A DNA stretch of 64,000 nucleotides from Cyanobacteria bacterium UBA3301 (GCA_002361485.1 DESZ01000009.1:1-64000); one strand, 5' to 3'; shown: positions 16,579 to 27,445, counted from the stretch's first letter. The notes: a model not told the origin generated them from the letters alone. Made by a program: numbers and translations.

Positions 16579-17379
16579 TTAGTGAATATTATATTTAGTA
16601 TCATTAGTTAAAATCTTGTGCTTAAGCTTTTTCATCCCGATACCGTAGAAATATTTTAATTGTTCAGGGAAATTTTGTCCGACATCAAGCAAATACATAT
16701 CATGCACAATGAAGTTCTTAACCAAAAAAGCTATATCCTTATTCTTCGTCCAAATTACATTGTTGCTGACTTCTCCAAATAAACATTCAGAATTATCCGC
16801 AACTAAATATAAAAGTCGAGACCCTATTGAGTGCTCTATTTCATAGCTTCCTGCGTGGTTATAGACTAACCCGAAATTTGATTTAAAATCGCCATATCCG
16901 ACTATTTTGACATCAACATCTCTGTCGTATGCATTATGCAATTCTTGTTCTGCCTGTCTGAAATCTTCTGTCCAAATTTCCAAATATATAGAGCGTTTTG
17001 CGTTATTGATAATATCTTTTAACCGTTCTATGACGGCGCTATAATCACTAATATTGTGTATTGGCTCATTATAATTTTCTTTGACATTTGGAAGTTTTTT
17101 ATCAAGGAAATCCAAAGTTGCATTAATTTTTCTTTTATAGCGCTGAGTCAATTCTTTAGGTGTAATCGGAGTATATTTTTGCGGTTTCCCGTTATCAGAG
17201 ATTACAAAATCCTCTGACACCAATGATTTTATCGCATCATAAGCTCTTGATTGGGGAATATTTGCTTCTTGCGCAATTTCATATCCCGTTACAGGATATT
17301 TTTTTAATAGCGCAAGATATACTTTTGCTTCATATGAATTAAACCCGAGTTCCTTTAGTTTATCTATAATAGTGTCCAT
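16579..17379 (-). CDS. TrmB-family sugar-type transcriptional regulator
   Basis: A 266-residue regulator with an N-terminal winged helix (LKELGFNSYEAKVYLALL, then TGYEIAQEANIPQSRAYDAI). The C-terminal domain belongs to the TrmB effector family, with the phospholipase D-like fold seen in IYLEIWTEDFRQAEQELH. The ATG at 17379 is used; a TTG six codons earlier is possible but overlaps a TAAAAT-like promoter element. It is divergent from the MFP-RND-TolC operon with about 130 bases between, so control of that pump is a reasonable inference. Confidence 0.8.
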   Translation of the reverse strand: MDTIIDKLKELGFNSYEAKVYLALLKKYPVTGYEIAQEANIPQSRAYDAIKSLVSEDFVISDNGKPQKYTPITPKELTQRYKRKINATLDFLDKKLPNVKENYNEPIHNISDYSAVIERLKDIINNAKRSIYLEIWTEDFRQAEQELHNAYDRDVDVKIVGYGDFKSNFGLVYNHAGSYEIEHSIGSRLLYLVADNSECLFGEVSNNVIWTKNKDIAFLVKNFIVHDMYLLDVGQNFPEQLKYFYGIGMKKLKHKILTNDTKYNIH

Positions 17380-17509
17380 ACTGTCGTATTTTAGCAAATT
17401 TATTACTAACTTGCAACCGAATTTATAATTTGAATAGAGTATTGAATTTTTGGTAATGTTTTTATATGCTTTATATACAGACTAACTAAACATTAAAATG
17501 GAGAGGTAT

Positions 17510-18685
17510 ATGAAAATAAAAGTTACAAGAAAAAGGCTTGCAATTGTAATATTGCTGATAATTGTACTGCCTATTTTATACAACAAGACATCCGGAATTA
17601 TTACCGGTGTAATGATTCAAAAATTTATGAAAATGCCGAAAGAAGTTGTGGTAGATAATCCTACAACGATTGATTCAAACATTAACGCAGTATCTACAGG
17701 CAGAGTTGAAGCAAAATATTCTGTAGATTTGACTGCAAGGGTTTCCGGATTTTTGCAGAAGAAATACTTTAATGAAGGAGATTTTGTAAAAAAAGGACAA
17801 TTATTATTCCAGATTGATCCGCAGGAATATCAATTAGAGGTTAAGAATTCCCAAGCAACGGTTAATCAATACAATGCGTTACTATTAAATTCTCAACAGG
17901 AACTTAACAGGGCAAATGCTTTGATACAGGAAGATTTGGTGAGCCATTCTTATGTTGACCAGAGTTTGGCAACAAGAAACCAAAACCAAGCATTGTTAGA
18001 TGCGGCAAGACAAAAATTACAGCTTGCAAAAGTTAATTTAGGGTACACCTCTATAAAATCACCTATTGACGGGAGAATCGGTAAAGTTCAAATAACAGAG
18101 GGAAATTATGTAACTCTTAATTCAGGAGTTTTAGCTAATGTCTCGAGTATTGATCCTGTATATGTGTCATTCAGTTTGCGCAGTTCCGATTTTGTAAAAT
18201 TATTGAAAGCAAGCGATAAGTTCAAAGGCGTTCAGGTAAAAGTTCAATTTGAGGGCGGTAATTGGTATGACAAATACGGCGTTATAGATTTTGTGGATAA
18301 CCAAATTGATAAGGCGTCAGGTGCTATTCAAATGCGTGCAACTTTTGAAAACCCAAAAGGTTGGCTCGTTCCCGGAGATTATATGAAAGTAACTTTAATT
18401 GCTCCGGAAAAAGTTAATTTTATGACCGTACCGCAGGCATGTACAAAAGGGGATGCTATGAGCGGTTATTATGTATGGGTTATAGATAAAGATAATACTG
18501 TAAAACGTAAAGATATTAAGGTCTCGGACGAAATAGACAATAATTGGATTGTTGAAAGCGGTTTGAATAAAGATGATAAAGTTGTCGTAGCAGGAGTTCA
18601 AAATATAACAGCCGAAGGACAGAAGGTGAAAATTTTAACGGCAGAAGAATATGCTAAAAAACGAAAATCAGATGATGCAAGATAA
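17510..18685 (+). CDS. RND efflux periplasmic adaptor (membrane fusion protein)
   Basis: A 391-residue AcrA/MexA-type adaptor. It has an N-terminal membrane helix (LAIVILLIIVLPILY), a lipoyl half-motif RVSGFLQKKYFNEGDFVKKGQLLFQID (in parts), an alpha-hairpin with many Gln/Ala/Leu heptads (about 110-170), the second lipoyl half (SPIDGRIGKVQITEGNYV) and the beta-barrel and membrane-proximal domains. The ATG at 17510 follows GGAGAGG closely; an in-frame ATG at 17498 is the alternative. First gene of the adaptor-pump-outer membrane channel operon. Confidence 0.9.
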   Translation: MKIKVTRKRLAIVILLIIVLPILYNKTSGIITGVMIQKFMKMPKEVVVDNPTTIDSNINAVSTGRVEAKYSVDLTARVSGFLQKKYFNEGDFVKKGQLLFQIDPQEYQLEVKNSQATVNQYNALLLNSQQELNRANALIQEDLVSHSYVDQSLATRNQNQALLDAARQKLQLAKVNLGYTSIKSPIDGRIGKVQITEGNYVTLNSGVLANVSSIDPVYVSFSLRSSDFVKLLKASDKFKGVQVKVQFEGGNWYDKYGVIDFVDNQIDKASGAIQMRATFENPKGWLVPGDYMKVTLIAPEKVNFMTVPQACTKGDAMSGYYVWVIDKDNTVKRKDIKVSDEIDNNWIVESGLNKDDKVVVAGVQNITAEGQKVKILTAEEYAKKRKSDDAR

Positions 18686-18696
18686 GAAAGAAAAAT

Positions 18697-21600
18697 ATGA
18701 AACGAATAATAGATAAAGCTAAATTATACTTTTTTATACAAAAGCCGAGATTTGCGCTTGTAATATCAATCTGTATTGTGATAATGGGCTTAATTTCGAT
18801 GGCAGGGTTGAAACAGGAAAGTTATCCTGATGTTACTCCGCCTCAAATCATGGTCAGTGCAAATTACATGGGGGCAAGTGCAGAAGTCGTTGAATCTTCT
18901 GTTGCAACTGTTTTGGAACAAAAATTAAACGGTGTTGAAAATTTGACCTATATGACTTCTACTTCTTACGATGGGATGTACCAGTTAAGAATGTATTTTA
19001 AAGTCGGTTCCGATAAAAACGTTAACCTAATGAATGTTCAAAACCGTATTCAACAGGTTCAATCGCAATTACCGGAAGATGTTCAAAGGACAGGTGTGAC
19101 TGCAATAAGTCGCTCGTCAGGTTCAGGTGCGGTTATTTTGACATTATTGCCTGAACATGGCAATTGGTCGCAATTAGATTTGACTAACTATGGTTCTATA
19201 TATATAAAAGATGAATTAAAGCGTGTTGACGGGGTCGCGGATGTTGATGTATACGGTTCAGGTGATTATGCAATGCGTATATGGCTTGATCCGCAAAAAA
19301 TGGCAGGGTTAAATGTTTCAACAAGCGAAGTCAGGGCTGCTATTGCCGCACAAAATACACAGGTAACCGCAGGCGCTTTAGGGCAAAGACCGACAGATGA
19401 TGAACAAGCTCTCCAAATTACCCTGAAAACAAACGGCAGATTGCAGGATGTAAAAGAATTTGAAAATATTATAATTCGTTCTAATATTGACGGGTCAAAT
19501 GTAAAAATTAAAGATATTGCGCGTGTAGAATTGGGGGCTCAAACTTATCAAAATTTAGGTCTTGTAAACGGTAAACCTTCGGCAGTTATTGTTATCTCTC
19601 AATTGCCTGATGCTAACGTTATAAATATGTCTAAAGCCGTTCATAAAAAAGTTGATGAACTTAATTCAAGAATGAATAACGGCTTAAAAATTATTACAAT
19701 TAAAGACGATGCGGATTATATTCACGAATCAATGCAAGAAGTTGAGTTTACGATTTTATTAACAGGTATAATTGTTGTATTGATAATATTCCTGTTTTTA
19801 GGGGACGGAATGGCGACATTGGTTCCTTGTGCGACAATTCCTGTATCATTAATCGGTACATTTGTCGCATTGCAAGCATTGGGGATGTCTATTAACCTGT
19901 TGTCATTATTTGCATTGGTTTTGGCAGTCGGAGTTGTCGTTGACGATGCTATTGTTGTTATAGAAAACGTAAAACGTCATATTGACGAAGGTAAATCAGC
20001 AATTGTTGCGACTCAGTTAACAATGGAAGAAGTGGGCCCGTCATTAGTCGCTATGGCTATGGTTTTGATGGCGGTATTTGTTCCGATTATATTTATGGGC
20101 GGAATGACTGGCGTTATGTATAAACAATTTGCTGTTTGTATTGCCGTTTCTATTGCAATATCCGCTATCTGTGCATTGTCATTATCTCCTGCGATGTGCT
20201 CCCACTTTTTAGGCAGAGGCGGAAATGATGCAGATGATTTGGATAATCCTGAAAAGCGTGATTTGAATTGGCATTTCAAGCGTATCCAAAAACGTGTCGG
20301 ACGCAGAACAATGCGATATGTTGTCAAATTTAATCAAATGTTTGATAAAATAGAAGATTTTTATATGGAATACGTTGAAAAATTTGTTTATGATAAGAAA
20401 TTGACAATAATATTCTATATAGGCATTATTCTGTTAACAATGTTTGCGTTTAAAATAACTTCAACAGGTTTTATTCCTGACGAAGACCAAAAAGTATTGT
20501 TAGCAACTATAACGCTTCCAGACGGAGCTTCTTTACCGAGAACCGAAGAAGTTGCGCGAAGATTTGTTTCTCAAATAAGTGAGATTGACGGTGTTGATAA
20601 GGAAAAGGTTACGGTTTTTGGCGGTAACGGAGCATCAAATTCGGCAACGGCGATTATACTTTTAAAAGATTATGAATACAGAAAAATAGGACCGTTAAGA
20701 TGGATAAAGCGCAAATTAACAGGTAAAGAAACAAATTTGGCGCATACTGCTATTTTAAATAAAATTCGCGCAATCGCATCAAATACAAAGGAAGCTTCTA
20801 TTATATCATTCTCTCCGCCTGCAATTATGGGGATGAGTATGATGGGTGGTTTTGAATTTCAAATGCTTTCGCAAGGCGAATATACTCCTCAGCAAATGGA
20901 AACCTGGGCAAATAAATTGATAACAGAGGCAAATCAGGATAAAACTTTATCAAACGTAAATACGACTTTCCAGGCGAATGTACCGCAATATATTTTGGAT
21001 ATTGATTATGCAAAAGCTTTAGCGCAAAATGTTGATTTGCAGGAATTATACGCGACATTGGCATCAATGCTCGGAACATATTATGTAAACGATTTCAATA
21101 AATACGGTCGTGTATTTAAAGTAGAATTACAGGCAGAAAGCAGATTCAGAGATAAAGCGACTGATTTGGACGGAATTTATGTTACAAACAGAAACGGGGT
21201 GCAAGTTCCTGTATTGTCTTTAATAAAATTACGTCAAACAATCGGTACGGCATCTATTTCAAGATATAATTTGTATAAATCGGTACAAATTCAGGGGCAG
21301 CAGACTCCGGGCAAGAGTTCCGGAGATGCAATGAATGCAATGGAACAAGTCTCAAAACGTGTTTTGCCGTCTGATATGACATTTGATTGGTCAGGTACAT
21401 CAGCTCAAGAACGTGAAGCTTCGGGGCAAACAATAATGATTGTTGCATTCGCGCTTGTATTTGTATATTTATTCTTGGTTGCGTTGTACGAAAGTTATAC
21501 AATCCCGCTTGCTGTTTTATTGATTTCTCCTGTTGCGGCATTAGGAGCTTTGATTTTCCAATTGATGATAAATCAGGCATTTGATATATATTCACAGGTC

Positions 21601-21966
21601 GGGATGATAACCCTTATCGGTTTAGCCGCAAAACAATCTATTTTGATTGTTGAATTTGCTAAAACCGAACACGAAGATAATGGTTTATCAATTCGTGATG
21701 CAGCTTTGAAAGCTGCGAAATTAAGATTTAGAGCAATTATGATGACGGAATTGGCATTTATTATCGGGGTATTACCGATGATATTTGCTTCAGGTGCAGG
21801 TGCAAATTCAAGAATATCTGTCGGATCAACCGTATTTGGCGGTATGGTGGCTGCCGCAACTGTCGGTGCAGTCTTGACTCCGGCATTTTATGTAATCGTT
21901 CAGGAATTTGTAGATAAATTCCCGAAACGCGAAATTACACAAAAAGATTTAACATATGACGAATAA
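18697..21966 (+). CDS. RND multidrug efflux pump (HAE1/AcrB type)
   Basis: A 1089-residue inner-membrane pump with 12 helices and two large periplasmic loops. Proton-relay acids are visible in helix 4 (ALVLAVGVVVDDAIVVIENV) and the matching lysine in helix 10 (LIGLAAKQSILIVEFAK). Compared with AcrB (about 1050) it has a longer cytoplasmic loop around residues 510-560 (GGNDADDLDNPEKRDLNW), rich in charges. It starts 11 bases after the adaptor gene and overlaps the open frame of the outer-membrane gene. Drug or lipid specificity cannot be read. Confidence 0.93.
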   Translation: MKRIIDKAKLYFFIQKPRFALVISICIVIMGLISMAGLKQESYPDVTPPQIMVSANYMGASAEVVESSVATVLEQKLNGVENLTYMTSTSYDGMYQLRMYFKVGSDKNVNLMNVQNRIQQVQSQLPEDVQRTGVTAISRSSGSGAVILTLLPEHGNWSQLDLTNYGSIYIKDELKRVDGVADVDVYGSGDYAMRIWLDPQKMAGLNVSTSEVRAAIAAQNTQVTAGALGQRPTDDEQALQITLKTNGRLQDVKEFENIIIRSNIDGSNVKIKDIARVELGAQTYQNLGLVNGKPSAVIVISQLPDANVINMSKAVHKKVDELNSRMNNGLKIITIKDDADYIHESMQEVEFTILLTGIIVVLIIFLFLGDGMATLVPCATIPVSLIGTFVALQALGMSINLLSLFALVLAVGVVVDDAIVVIENVKRHIDEGKSAIVATQLTMEEVGPSLVAMAMVLMAVFVPIIFMGGMTGVMYKQFAVCIAVSIAISAICALSLSPAMCSHFLGRGGNDADDLDNPEKRDLNWHFKRIQKRVGRRTMRYVVKFNQMFDKIEDFYMEYVEKFVYDKKLTIIFYIGIILLTMFAFKITSTGFIPDEDQKVLLATITLPDGASLPRTEEVARRFVSQISEIDGVDKEKVTVFGGNGASNSATAIILLKDYEYRKIGPLRWIKRKLTGKETNLAHTAILNKIRAIASNTKEASIISFSPPAIMGMSMMGGFEFQMLSQGEYTPQQMETWANKLITEANQDKTLSNVNTTFQANVPQYILDIDYAKALAQNVDLQELYATLASMLGTYYVNDFNKYGRVFKVELQAESRFRDKATDLDGIYVTNRNGVQVPVLSLIKLRQTIGTASISRYNLYKSVQIQGQQTPGKSSGDAMNAMEQVSKRVLPSDMTFDWSGTSAQEREASGQTIMIVAFALVFVYLFLVALYESYTIPLAVLLISPVAALGALIFQLMINQAFDIYSQVGMITLIGLAAKQSILIVEFAKTEHEDNGLSIRDAALKAAKLRFRAIMMTELAFIIGVLPMIFASGAGANSRISVGSTVFGGMVAAATVGAVLTPAFYVIVQEFVDKFPKREITQKDLTYDE

Positions 21967-21988
21967 AAAATATAGAAACGGAAAAAGT

Positions 21989-23554
21989 ATGAAAAAATTT
22001 TTAAATATAGCATTAATATTGGCAATTACGGTAGCAGGTACAACCCCGACTTTTGCAAAGACAAAAAAGATTCAAAAACAATCTCAAGCTCAAGCTGTTG
22101 ATGAAACAAAACTTGCAAAAAGCTCAAAGGATGAGCCTATTCAGATAGTTAAACCCGAAAAGAATACTAAAGTAAATAAGAAAACTGAGATAAAAAAATT
22201 AAACTTTAAATCAAAAAGTAAAGCGAAATCTTCTAAAGAAGCTGAAGGAATGTATGAAACAAAATTCCCTGTAATTGACAGTAAGATTGATTATACAGAA
22301 ACTGTAACAAATATTCCGAAAGAAGTCTCTTTAAAAGATTGTATCAAACTTGCAATAACACATCATCCGACTATTATGGCAGCAATAAGCAGTTCCGAAA
22401 TATATAAATCTCGTGTAGGGCAGGCTTGGAGTAATTATTTCCCGACATTAACAGCAGGTGTCAGCTATTCAAGAAATGATATGTTTATGACCATGGGCGG
22501 AGCTATGGCAAGAATGATTCCGCAAAAATACAATATGTTTTATGTTCCGAATATTTCTGCAGATATGTTGCTGTTTGATTTCGGAAAAACAAAGGCTATG
22601 GCGGATTCTGCCCAAAAGAGTTATGAATCTTCAAGATATGATGCCGAAACAAGTATCGAAAATGTTATCTATAATGTAAAAGTCGCATATTATAATTTGC
22701 TTTTTGCCAAGGCTCAAAAAGAAGTATATGCAGAAACCGTCAAGGATTATGAGTTACAATTAAAGCAGGCAAGAGCATATTTTGATATAGGTAAAAAAGC
22801 AAAAATCGATGTTACTTATGCCGAATATAATTTAGGTAAAGCTCAATTAAATGAAATAAAAGCAAAAAATACATTAGAACTTGCCGCGGTTGAATTGGCA
22901 AACGCAGTAGGGATTCCTGAACTCGCAGGTGTTGTTTTAACAGATGAACTAAATTCAAAAGAATATGATGTGAATTTTGCCGATTTAATTGACACGGCGC
23001 AAAGTTCTCGTCCGTCATTGTTGTCAGCCAAGAAAAGAATGGATGCGGCAGAAGTCGCTATAAGAGCATCAAAGCGTGCTTATACTCCAAATATCAGTGC
23101 ATTTGGTTCTTATCAGTATGGCGGACGTGAAGTAAACAGCGATTACGGTTATCAAGCAGGCGTGCAAATGCAATATGCCGGAGTAAACCTTATGCTATTA
23201 AAAAAACAAGTAGATGAAGCGACAGCAACATATAAAAAGGCTGTTGCCGATTATGAACAGGAAAAGCAAAATGTTTATCTTGATGTAAAAAGTGCTTATA
23301 TAAATTTGTTGAATTCCTTTGACAGTATAAGGGTTGCAAAATTGGCGCTGCAACAAGCAAAAGAACAACAATATCAAGCTTTTAGAAGATATCAAGTCGG
23401 ATTAGGGGATGCAATTGAATTTAAAGATTCGGAAAATACGTACCTTAATGCACAATTGGATTATTATTCAACATTGTTACAATATAATGTAAATGCTGCC
23501 GAGATTGAACGTGTAATCGGAGCACCTATTCACGAAACGGATAAAGAATTATAA
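21989..23554 (+). CDS. TolC-family outer-membrane efflux channel
   Basis: A 521-residue TolC/OprM-type protein, the exit duct of the RND pump. A signal peptide (residues 1-24, ending PTFA) is followed by an unusual Lys-rich, low-complexity linker of about 70 residues before the family core starts at SLKDCIKLAITHHPTIMAA. Two repeats with long helices (AETSIENVIYNVKVAYYNLL, and EQEKQNVYLDVKSAYINLL) follow. The start at 21989 is chosen because it opens the signal peptide; an ATG at 21956 overlaps the pump gene. Confidence 0.9.
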   Translation: MKKFLNIALILAITVAGTTPTFAKTKKIQKQSQAQAVDETKLAKSSKDEPIQIVKPEKNTKVNKKTEIKKLNFKSKSKAKSSKEAEGMYETKFPVIDSKIDYTETVTNIPKEVSLKDCIKLAITHHPTIMAAISSSEIYKSRVGQAWSNYFPTLTAGVSYSRNDMFMTMGGAMARMIPQKYNMFYVPNISADMLLFDFGKTKAMADSAQKSYESSRYDAETSIENVIYNVKVAYYNLLFAKAQKEVYAETVKDYELQLKQARAYFDIGKKAKIDVTYAEYNLGKAQLNEIKAKNTLELAAVELANAVGIPELAGVVLTDELNSKEYDVNFADLIDTAQSSRPSLLSAKKRMDAAEVAIRASKRAYTPNISAFGSYQYGGREVNSDYGYQAGVQMQYAGVNLMLLKKQVDEATATYKKAVADYEQEKQNVYLDVKSAYINLLNSFDSIRVAKLALQQAKEQQYQAFRRYQVGLGDAIEFKDSENTYLNAQLDYYSTLLQYNVNAAEIERVIGAPIHETDKEL

Positions 23555-23642
23555 CGGAAGGTCGGATGTTTAGATGTTCGGAGGATTGGCTTTTTATTTA
23601 ATTGAAAAAGACTAGTCTCTATGCATCTATTTCTCTACGCCT

Positions 23643-26234
23643 CTATTTTGATACAATTGAGAGTACATAATTATTGTTAAAATACTTATTTGCAACCTCT
23701 AAAATGTCTGTATCTTTTATGCTGTTTATAAGCTCTTGGTATTGTGTGTCAAATTCATATCCGACGCCTAAAGCTTCGTATCCGCCGAGAGTCGAGGCTT
23801 TATCAAGATTTGTTTCAAGTCCGATTATGTAGTTTCCTATAAGTTTTTCTTTTGCATCTTTTAATTCTTTATCTCCGACGTATTCCGTTTTTAAACGCTT
23901 TATTTCTGCAAACAAACCTTCTTTTGCCTGTTCAAGTGTAGACGGGTTTGTCCCGATATATAGCATAAAGCTTCCGCGCAGTGCGTGTGCGCTGTAGCCT
24001 GAACCCAATTGATACGCAAGTCCTTGTTTTTCTCTCAAATCTTTGAACAAACGAGAACTCATACCGCTTCCGAGTAAAGAATCTATCACCTGTAATGTGG
24101 CAAAATCTTTTTTATTATCCGTTCCCGCAGTTTGCCAGCCTAAAATTATCCATGCAGTTTCGGTCGAAGGCATATTTTGAACAATGGTAGTTGGTGCTGA
24201 TATTGAAGGAACTTTTGAGTTATATCTGCCGTATTCAAATCCATTGTTACTGTTTTCGTTATTAAAAATATTATTTAATTCATTTATTGTCTTTTCTTTA
24301 TCGACGTTTCCGTTTATTGATATAACCAGATTTTGCGGTTCAAAAATACGATTATAATAGTTTATAACATCTTCTCTTGTAATATTTGGAATATTTTTTT
24401 CTAATATATTTGAGGATATTGAATAGTTACTGTTCGGGAAAATTAATTCTCTGTATTTTTCCAAAGCTCTTTGTATAGCATTATCCTTATTACTTTTTAT
24501 TTGGCTTAATTTATCAGCTTTTATTTTTCCCAATTCTATTTCATCGAAATTTGCGTTATTGATTATTTCATCTAATATTGCAAGTGTTTTATCATATTCT
24601 TCTTTAGTTGTTAATATTGAAATAGAAAAAGTATCTGCACTAACAGCAGGTGAAATTTTTATACCGTTGTCTTCAAGAAATTGCGACAATTCAATCGGCG
24701 AATAATTTTTAGTACCTTTCATCATGCCAAGTGCCGCAATATTTGCAACACCTGAAATGTTTTCGACAAGCTTTCCGCCACGTGCGAAAATACTTATTGC
24801 AATAATATCATTAGAAGTGTTTGGGGTATATAATAATGTCGAACCGTTAGACAATTTGTATTCTTGAGTTTGAGAATTTTGGCTTATTAATTCGGCACTA
24901 CCTTCTGTTTTCTTTCTAAAAATTGAAACAGGAATATTTTTGGCACTTTCAGGAAGAACAATTGAAATTGCGCTTCGATTTGTTCCCAAATATTTTTCTG
25001 CGGCTTTTTTTACTTCTTCTTTTGTAACCGATTTAATATTTGCCAAATAGCTTTCATAAAATTTTATATCACCCGTAAGAATTGTGGTATATCCGATTTC
25101 GTTTGAAATATTTGAGACTGATTCTCTTGAATAATATGTATCGCGTTCAATAATATTCTTAGCTAGGTTAATTTGTTCGTCAGTTACTCCGTCTTTTTGG
25201 ATTTTTGCAATTTCTTCAAAAATTGCGGTTTCAACCGATTTGATTTTTTCAGGTTCAAAATTTGCTTTTATGTAAAAAATGCCGTCGTCTTTATAGGTCA
25301 TATTACCTGCAGAAACAGAAAATGCGACGCGTTTCTTTTCTTTTAATGATTGGTTTAAAACAGATGAACGGCCTTCTCCTAAAATTGTCGCCAATACATC
25401 AAGTGCGTAGGATTCTTTATTAGATATCGGAACCGCTCGAAAACCGATTAGCATATACCCCGATTGTGTATCCGCGCTATATTCTGTTTTTCTTTTTTGT
25501 TCCGTAAGTTGCGCTTCTTTAGGATAAATATTTTTTTCGGATTTTTTTGCATCACAATTAAAGCTTTGACTGATTTTGTCGAGCGCATGATTGGTATCTA
25601 CATCACCTATTACAAGTGTTACCATATTGGAAGGTGAGTAATGAACGTTATAAAATTCTAAAACTTTTTCTCTGGTGATGGTTTCAATGATATCTTTTTT
25701 ACCGATAACTCTTCTTTTATACGGATGGGAAGTATACATCATTGCATCAAGATTTTCCATCAATATTTTTTCGGGTGAATTCATATCTTTTCCGATTTCT
25801 TCCAAGACAACACGTCGTTCTTTTTCCATTTCATTTCGCGGAATCATAGGATTTTGCAGCATATCAGCGTGCAATTCCATAGCCAAATCAAAATCTTTTG
25901 AAGGGATAGTTATATAATAATGAGTAAAATCTTTGCTGGTTGCGGCATTTGTTATTGCTCCTTTTGTTTCAAGTATTTTATCAAATTCTCCGGGAGCGTG
26001 ATTTTTAGTTCCTTTGAAGAATAAATGTTCCAAAAAATGCGCAACTCCGTTGTTTGAATCATCTTCATCAATAGAACCTGTTTTAATCCAAGTATCGATT
26101 GTTACAATAGGATTATTTTTTACTTCTTGTATAATAACGGTTTGTCCGTTATTCAATTTGAATAATTGAGCATTTGCTGCCCAGACTAAATTCCCGCAGA
26201 ATAATATTACCGCTATAATAAGTATTTTTTTCAT
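23643..26234 (-). CDS. M16-family zinc metalloprotease (two-domain, exported)
   Basis: An 863-residue pitrilysin-like protease. Residues 1-20 look like a signal peptide (MKKILIIAVILFCGNLVWA). The N-terminal M16 unit carries the inverted zinc motif HFLEH (in GVAHFLEHLFFKGT near residue 60) with the distal glutamate in EKERRVVLEEIGKD. The second M16 unit (from about 430) lacks HxxEH (SGVANIAALGMMKGT), the normal inactive partner. Its C-terminal part has the R/Y substrate-binding region RLFKDLREKQGLAYQLGSGY. It is likely a periplasmic peptidase; the substrate is unknown. Confidence 0.9.
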   Translation of the reverse strand: MKKILIIAVILFCGNLVWAANAQLFKLNNGQTVIIQEVKNNPIVTIDTWIKTGSIDEDDSNNGVAHFLEHLFFKGTKNHAPGEFDKILETKGAITNAATSKDFTHYYITIPSKDFDLAMELHADMLQNPMIPRNEMEKERRVVLEEIGKDMNSPEKILMENLDAMMYTSHPYKRRVIGKKDIIETITREKVLEFYNVHYSPSNMVTLVIGDVDTNHALDKISQSFNCDAKKSEKNIYPKEAQLTEQKRKTEYSADTQSGYMLIGFRAVPISNKESYALDVLATILGEGRSSVLNQSLKEKKRVAFSVSAGNMTYKDDGIFYIKANFEPEKIKSVETAIFEEIAKIQKDGVTDEQINLAKNIIERDTYYSRESVSNISNEIGYTTILTGDIKFYESYLANIKSVTKEEVKKAAEKYLGTNRSAISIVLPESAKNIPVSIFRKKTEGSAELISQNSQTQEYKLSNGSTLLYTPNTSNDIIAISIFARGGKLVENISGVANIAALGMMKGTKNYSPIELSQFLEDNGIKISPAVSADTFSISILTTKEEYDKTLAILDEIINNANFDEIELGKIKADKLSQIKSNKDNAIQRALEKYRELIFPNSNYSISSNILEKNIPNITREDVINYYNRIFEPQNLVISINGNVDKEKTINELNNIFNNENSNNGFEYGRYNSKVPSISAPTTIVQNMPSTETAWIILGWQTAGTDNKKDFATLQVIDSLLGSGMSSRLFKDLREKQGLAYQLGSGYSAHALRGSFMLYIGTNPSTLEQAKEGLFAEIKRLKTEYVGDKELKDAKEKLIGNYIIGLETNLDKASTLGGYEALGVGYEFDTQYQELINSIKDTDILEVANKYFNNNYVLSIVSK

Positions 26235-26343
26235 ATAATTCACCCTCATCTATAACGATTATATAATAAAAAGTTTCAATTACTATTACTCACAAAGATA
26301 GAATTAAGATGATTGGAAGGTTAGAGAATAAGAGGGCAGGCTA

Positions 26344-27363
26344 TTATTCAACTTTTCCTTTTAATTGACCGCAGGCGGCATCAATATCCGCACCTCGTTC
26401 CAATCTGACCGTAACTTTTTTGCCCGAATGCTCCATCAAATACTTAAATTTCATAATTGAATTGTTTGATGGGCGTTGATAATCGTTTTGAGCAGTCGGA
26501 TTGTAGGGGATTAAATTTATATTACATTTAATATCTTTTAAATAATGCGCAAGTTCTTTTGCGCTTTCTAGCGTGTCATTCAAATCTTTAATAAGCAAAT
26601 ATTCAATGGTAATTCTTCTTCCTGTTTTGTCAGTGTAATTTTTTAAAGCTTTATGTAATTCTTCCATAGGATATTTATTTTCAATCTGCATAAGTTTTGC
26701 GCGTATTTCGTGATTAGGTGCATGCAAAGACAGAGCAAGTGTTGATTGCATATCAAGCTGTGCTAATTTGTTTATTTGCGGAATAATACCTGAAGTTGAA
26801 ATGGTTAATCGCCTTGCGCCGATTTGAAAATCTTCGTTAAAAATTTGCATTGCTTTTAATACGTTATCTAAATTCAATAAAGGTTCGCCTTGTCCCATAA
26901 ATACAACGTTAGTAACCTTTAATCCGGTATCGCGCTGAATCATCAAGACTTGTTCAATTATTTCTTTATAAGTTAAGTTCCTTATAAATCCGCGTTTGCC
27001 CGTTGCACAAAAGCTGCAATTTACGGCACAACCGACTTGCGAACTTACACAGGCCGTTAAATTTGCGCGATTGTCAAAACGCATAAGAACTGTTTCAACA
27101 CATTCTCCATCGGGATATTCAAGCAAATATTTTATCGTTCCGTCAGAACTGACTTGTTTCACTTTGATTTTTGTATCGGATACAGTCGCAATTTCTTTTA
27201 ATTCATCACGGAATTTCTTTGACAAATCAGTCATTTCATCAATTTCTTTAACTGATTTTAGATAAACCCAATTATGAATTTGTCTTGCTCGAAATTTTGA
27301 AGCTCCCATAGGGAGAACAATATTTTCTATTTCGCTTAAATTTAAACCTGATAGTATATGCAT
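26344..27363 (-). CDS. rlmN: Dual-specificity RNA methyltransferase RlmN
   Basis: A 339-residue radical-SAM enzyme that makes 2-methyladenosine at 23S rRNA A2503 and tRNA A37. The Fe-S triad is CAVNCSFCATG near residue 113. The accessory catalytic cysteines of this family are visible in VETVLM-linked CVSSQVGC and in the C-terminal DIDAACGQL. The N-terminal helical RNA-binding domain (RQIHNWVYLKSVKEIDEMT) is present. Length is typical. It stands alone, divergent from the methyltransferase gene by 82 bases. Confidence 0.95.
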   Translation of the reverse strand: MHILSGLNLSEIENIVLPMGASKFRARQIHNWVYLKSVKEIDEMTDLSKKFRDELKEIATVSDTKIKVKQVSSDGTIKYLLEYPDGECVETVLMRFDNRANLTACVSSQVGCAVNCSFCATGKRGFIRNLTYKEIIEQVLMIQRDTGLKVTNVVFMGQGEPLLNLDNVLKAMQIFNEDFQIGARRLTISTSGIIPQINKLAQLDMQSTLALSLHAPNHEIRAKLMQIENKYPMEELHKALKNYTDKTGRRITIEYLLIKDLNDTLESAKELAHYLKDIKCNINLIPYNPTAQNDYQRPSNNSIMKFKYLMEHSGKKVTVRLERGADIDAACGQLKGKVE

Positions 27364-27445
27364 AAAATAATTCTATCATAAAAACCGTTCAGGTTGATAA
27401 TGACGGAATATTATGATAAAATTTTTGATATATGAGGGTGAGAAT

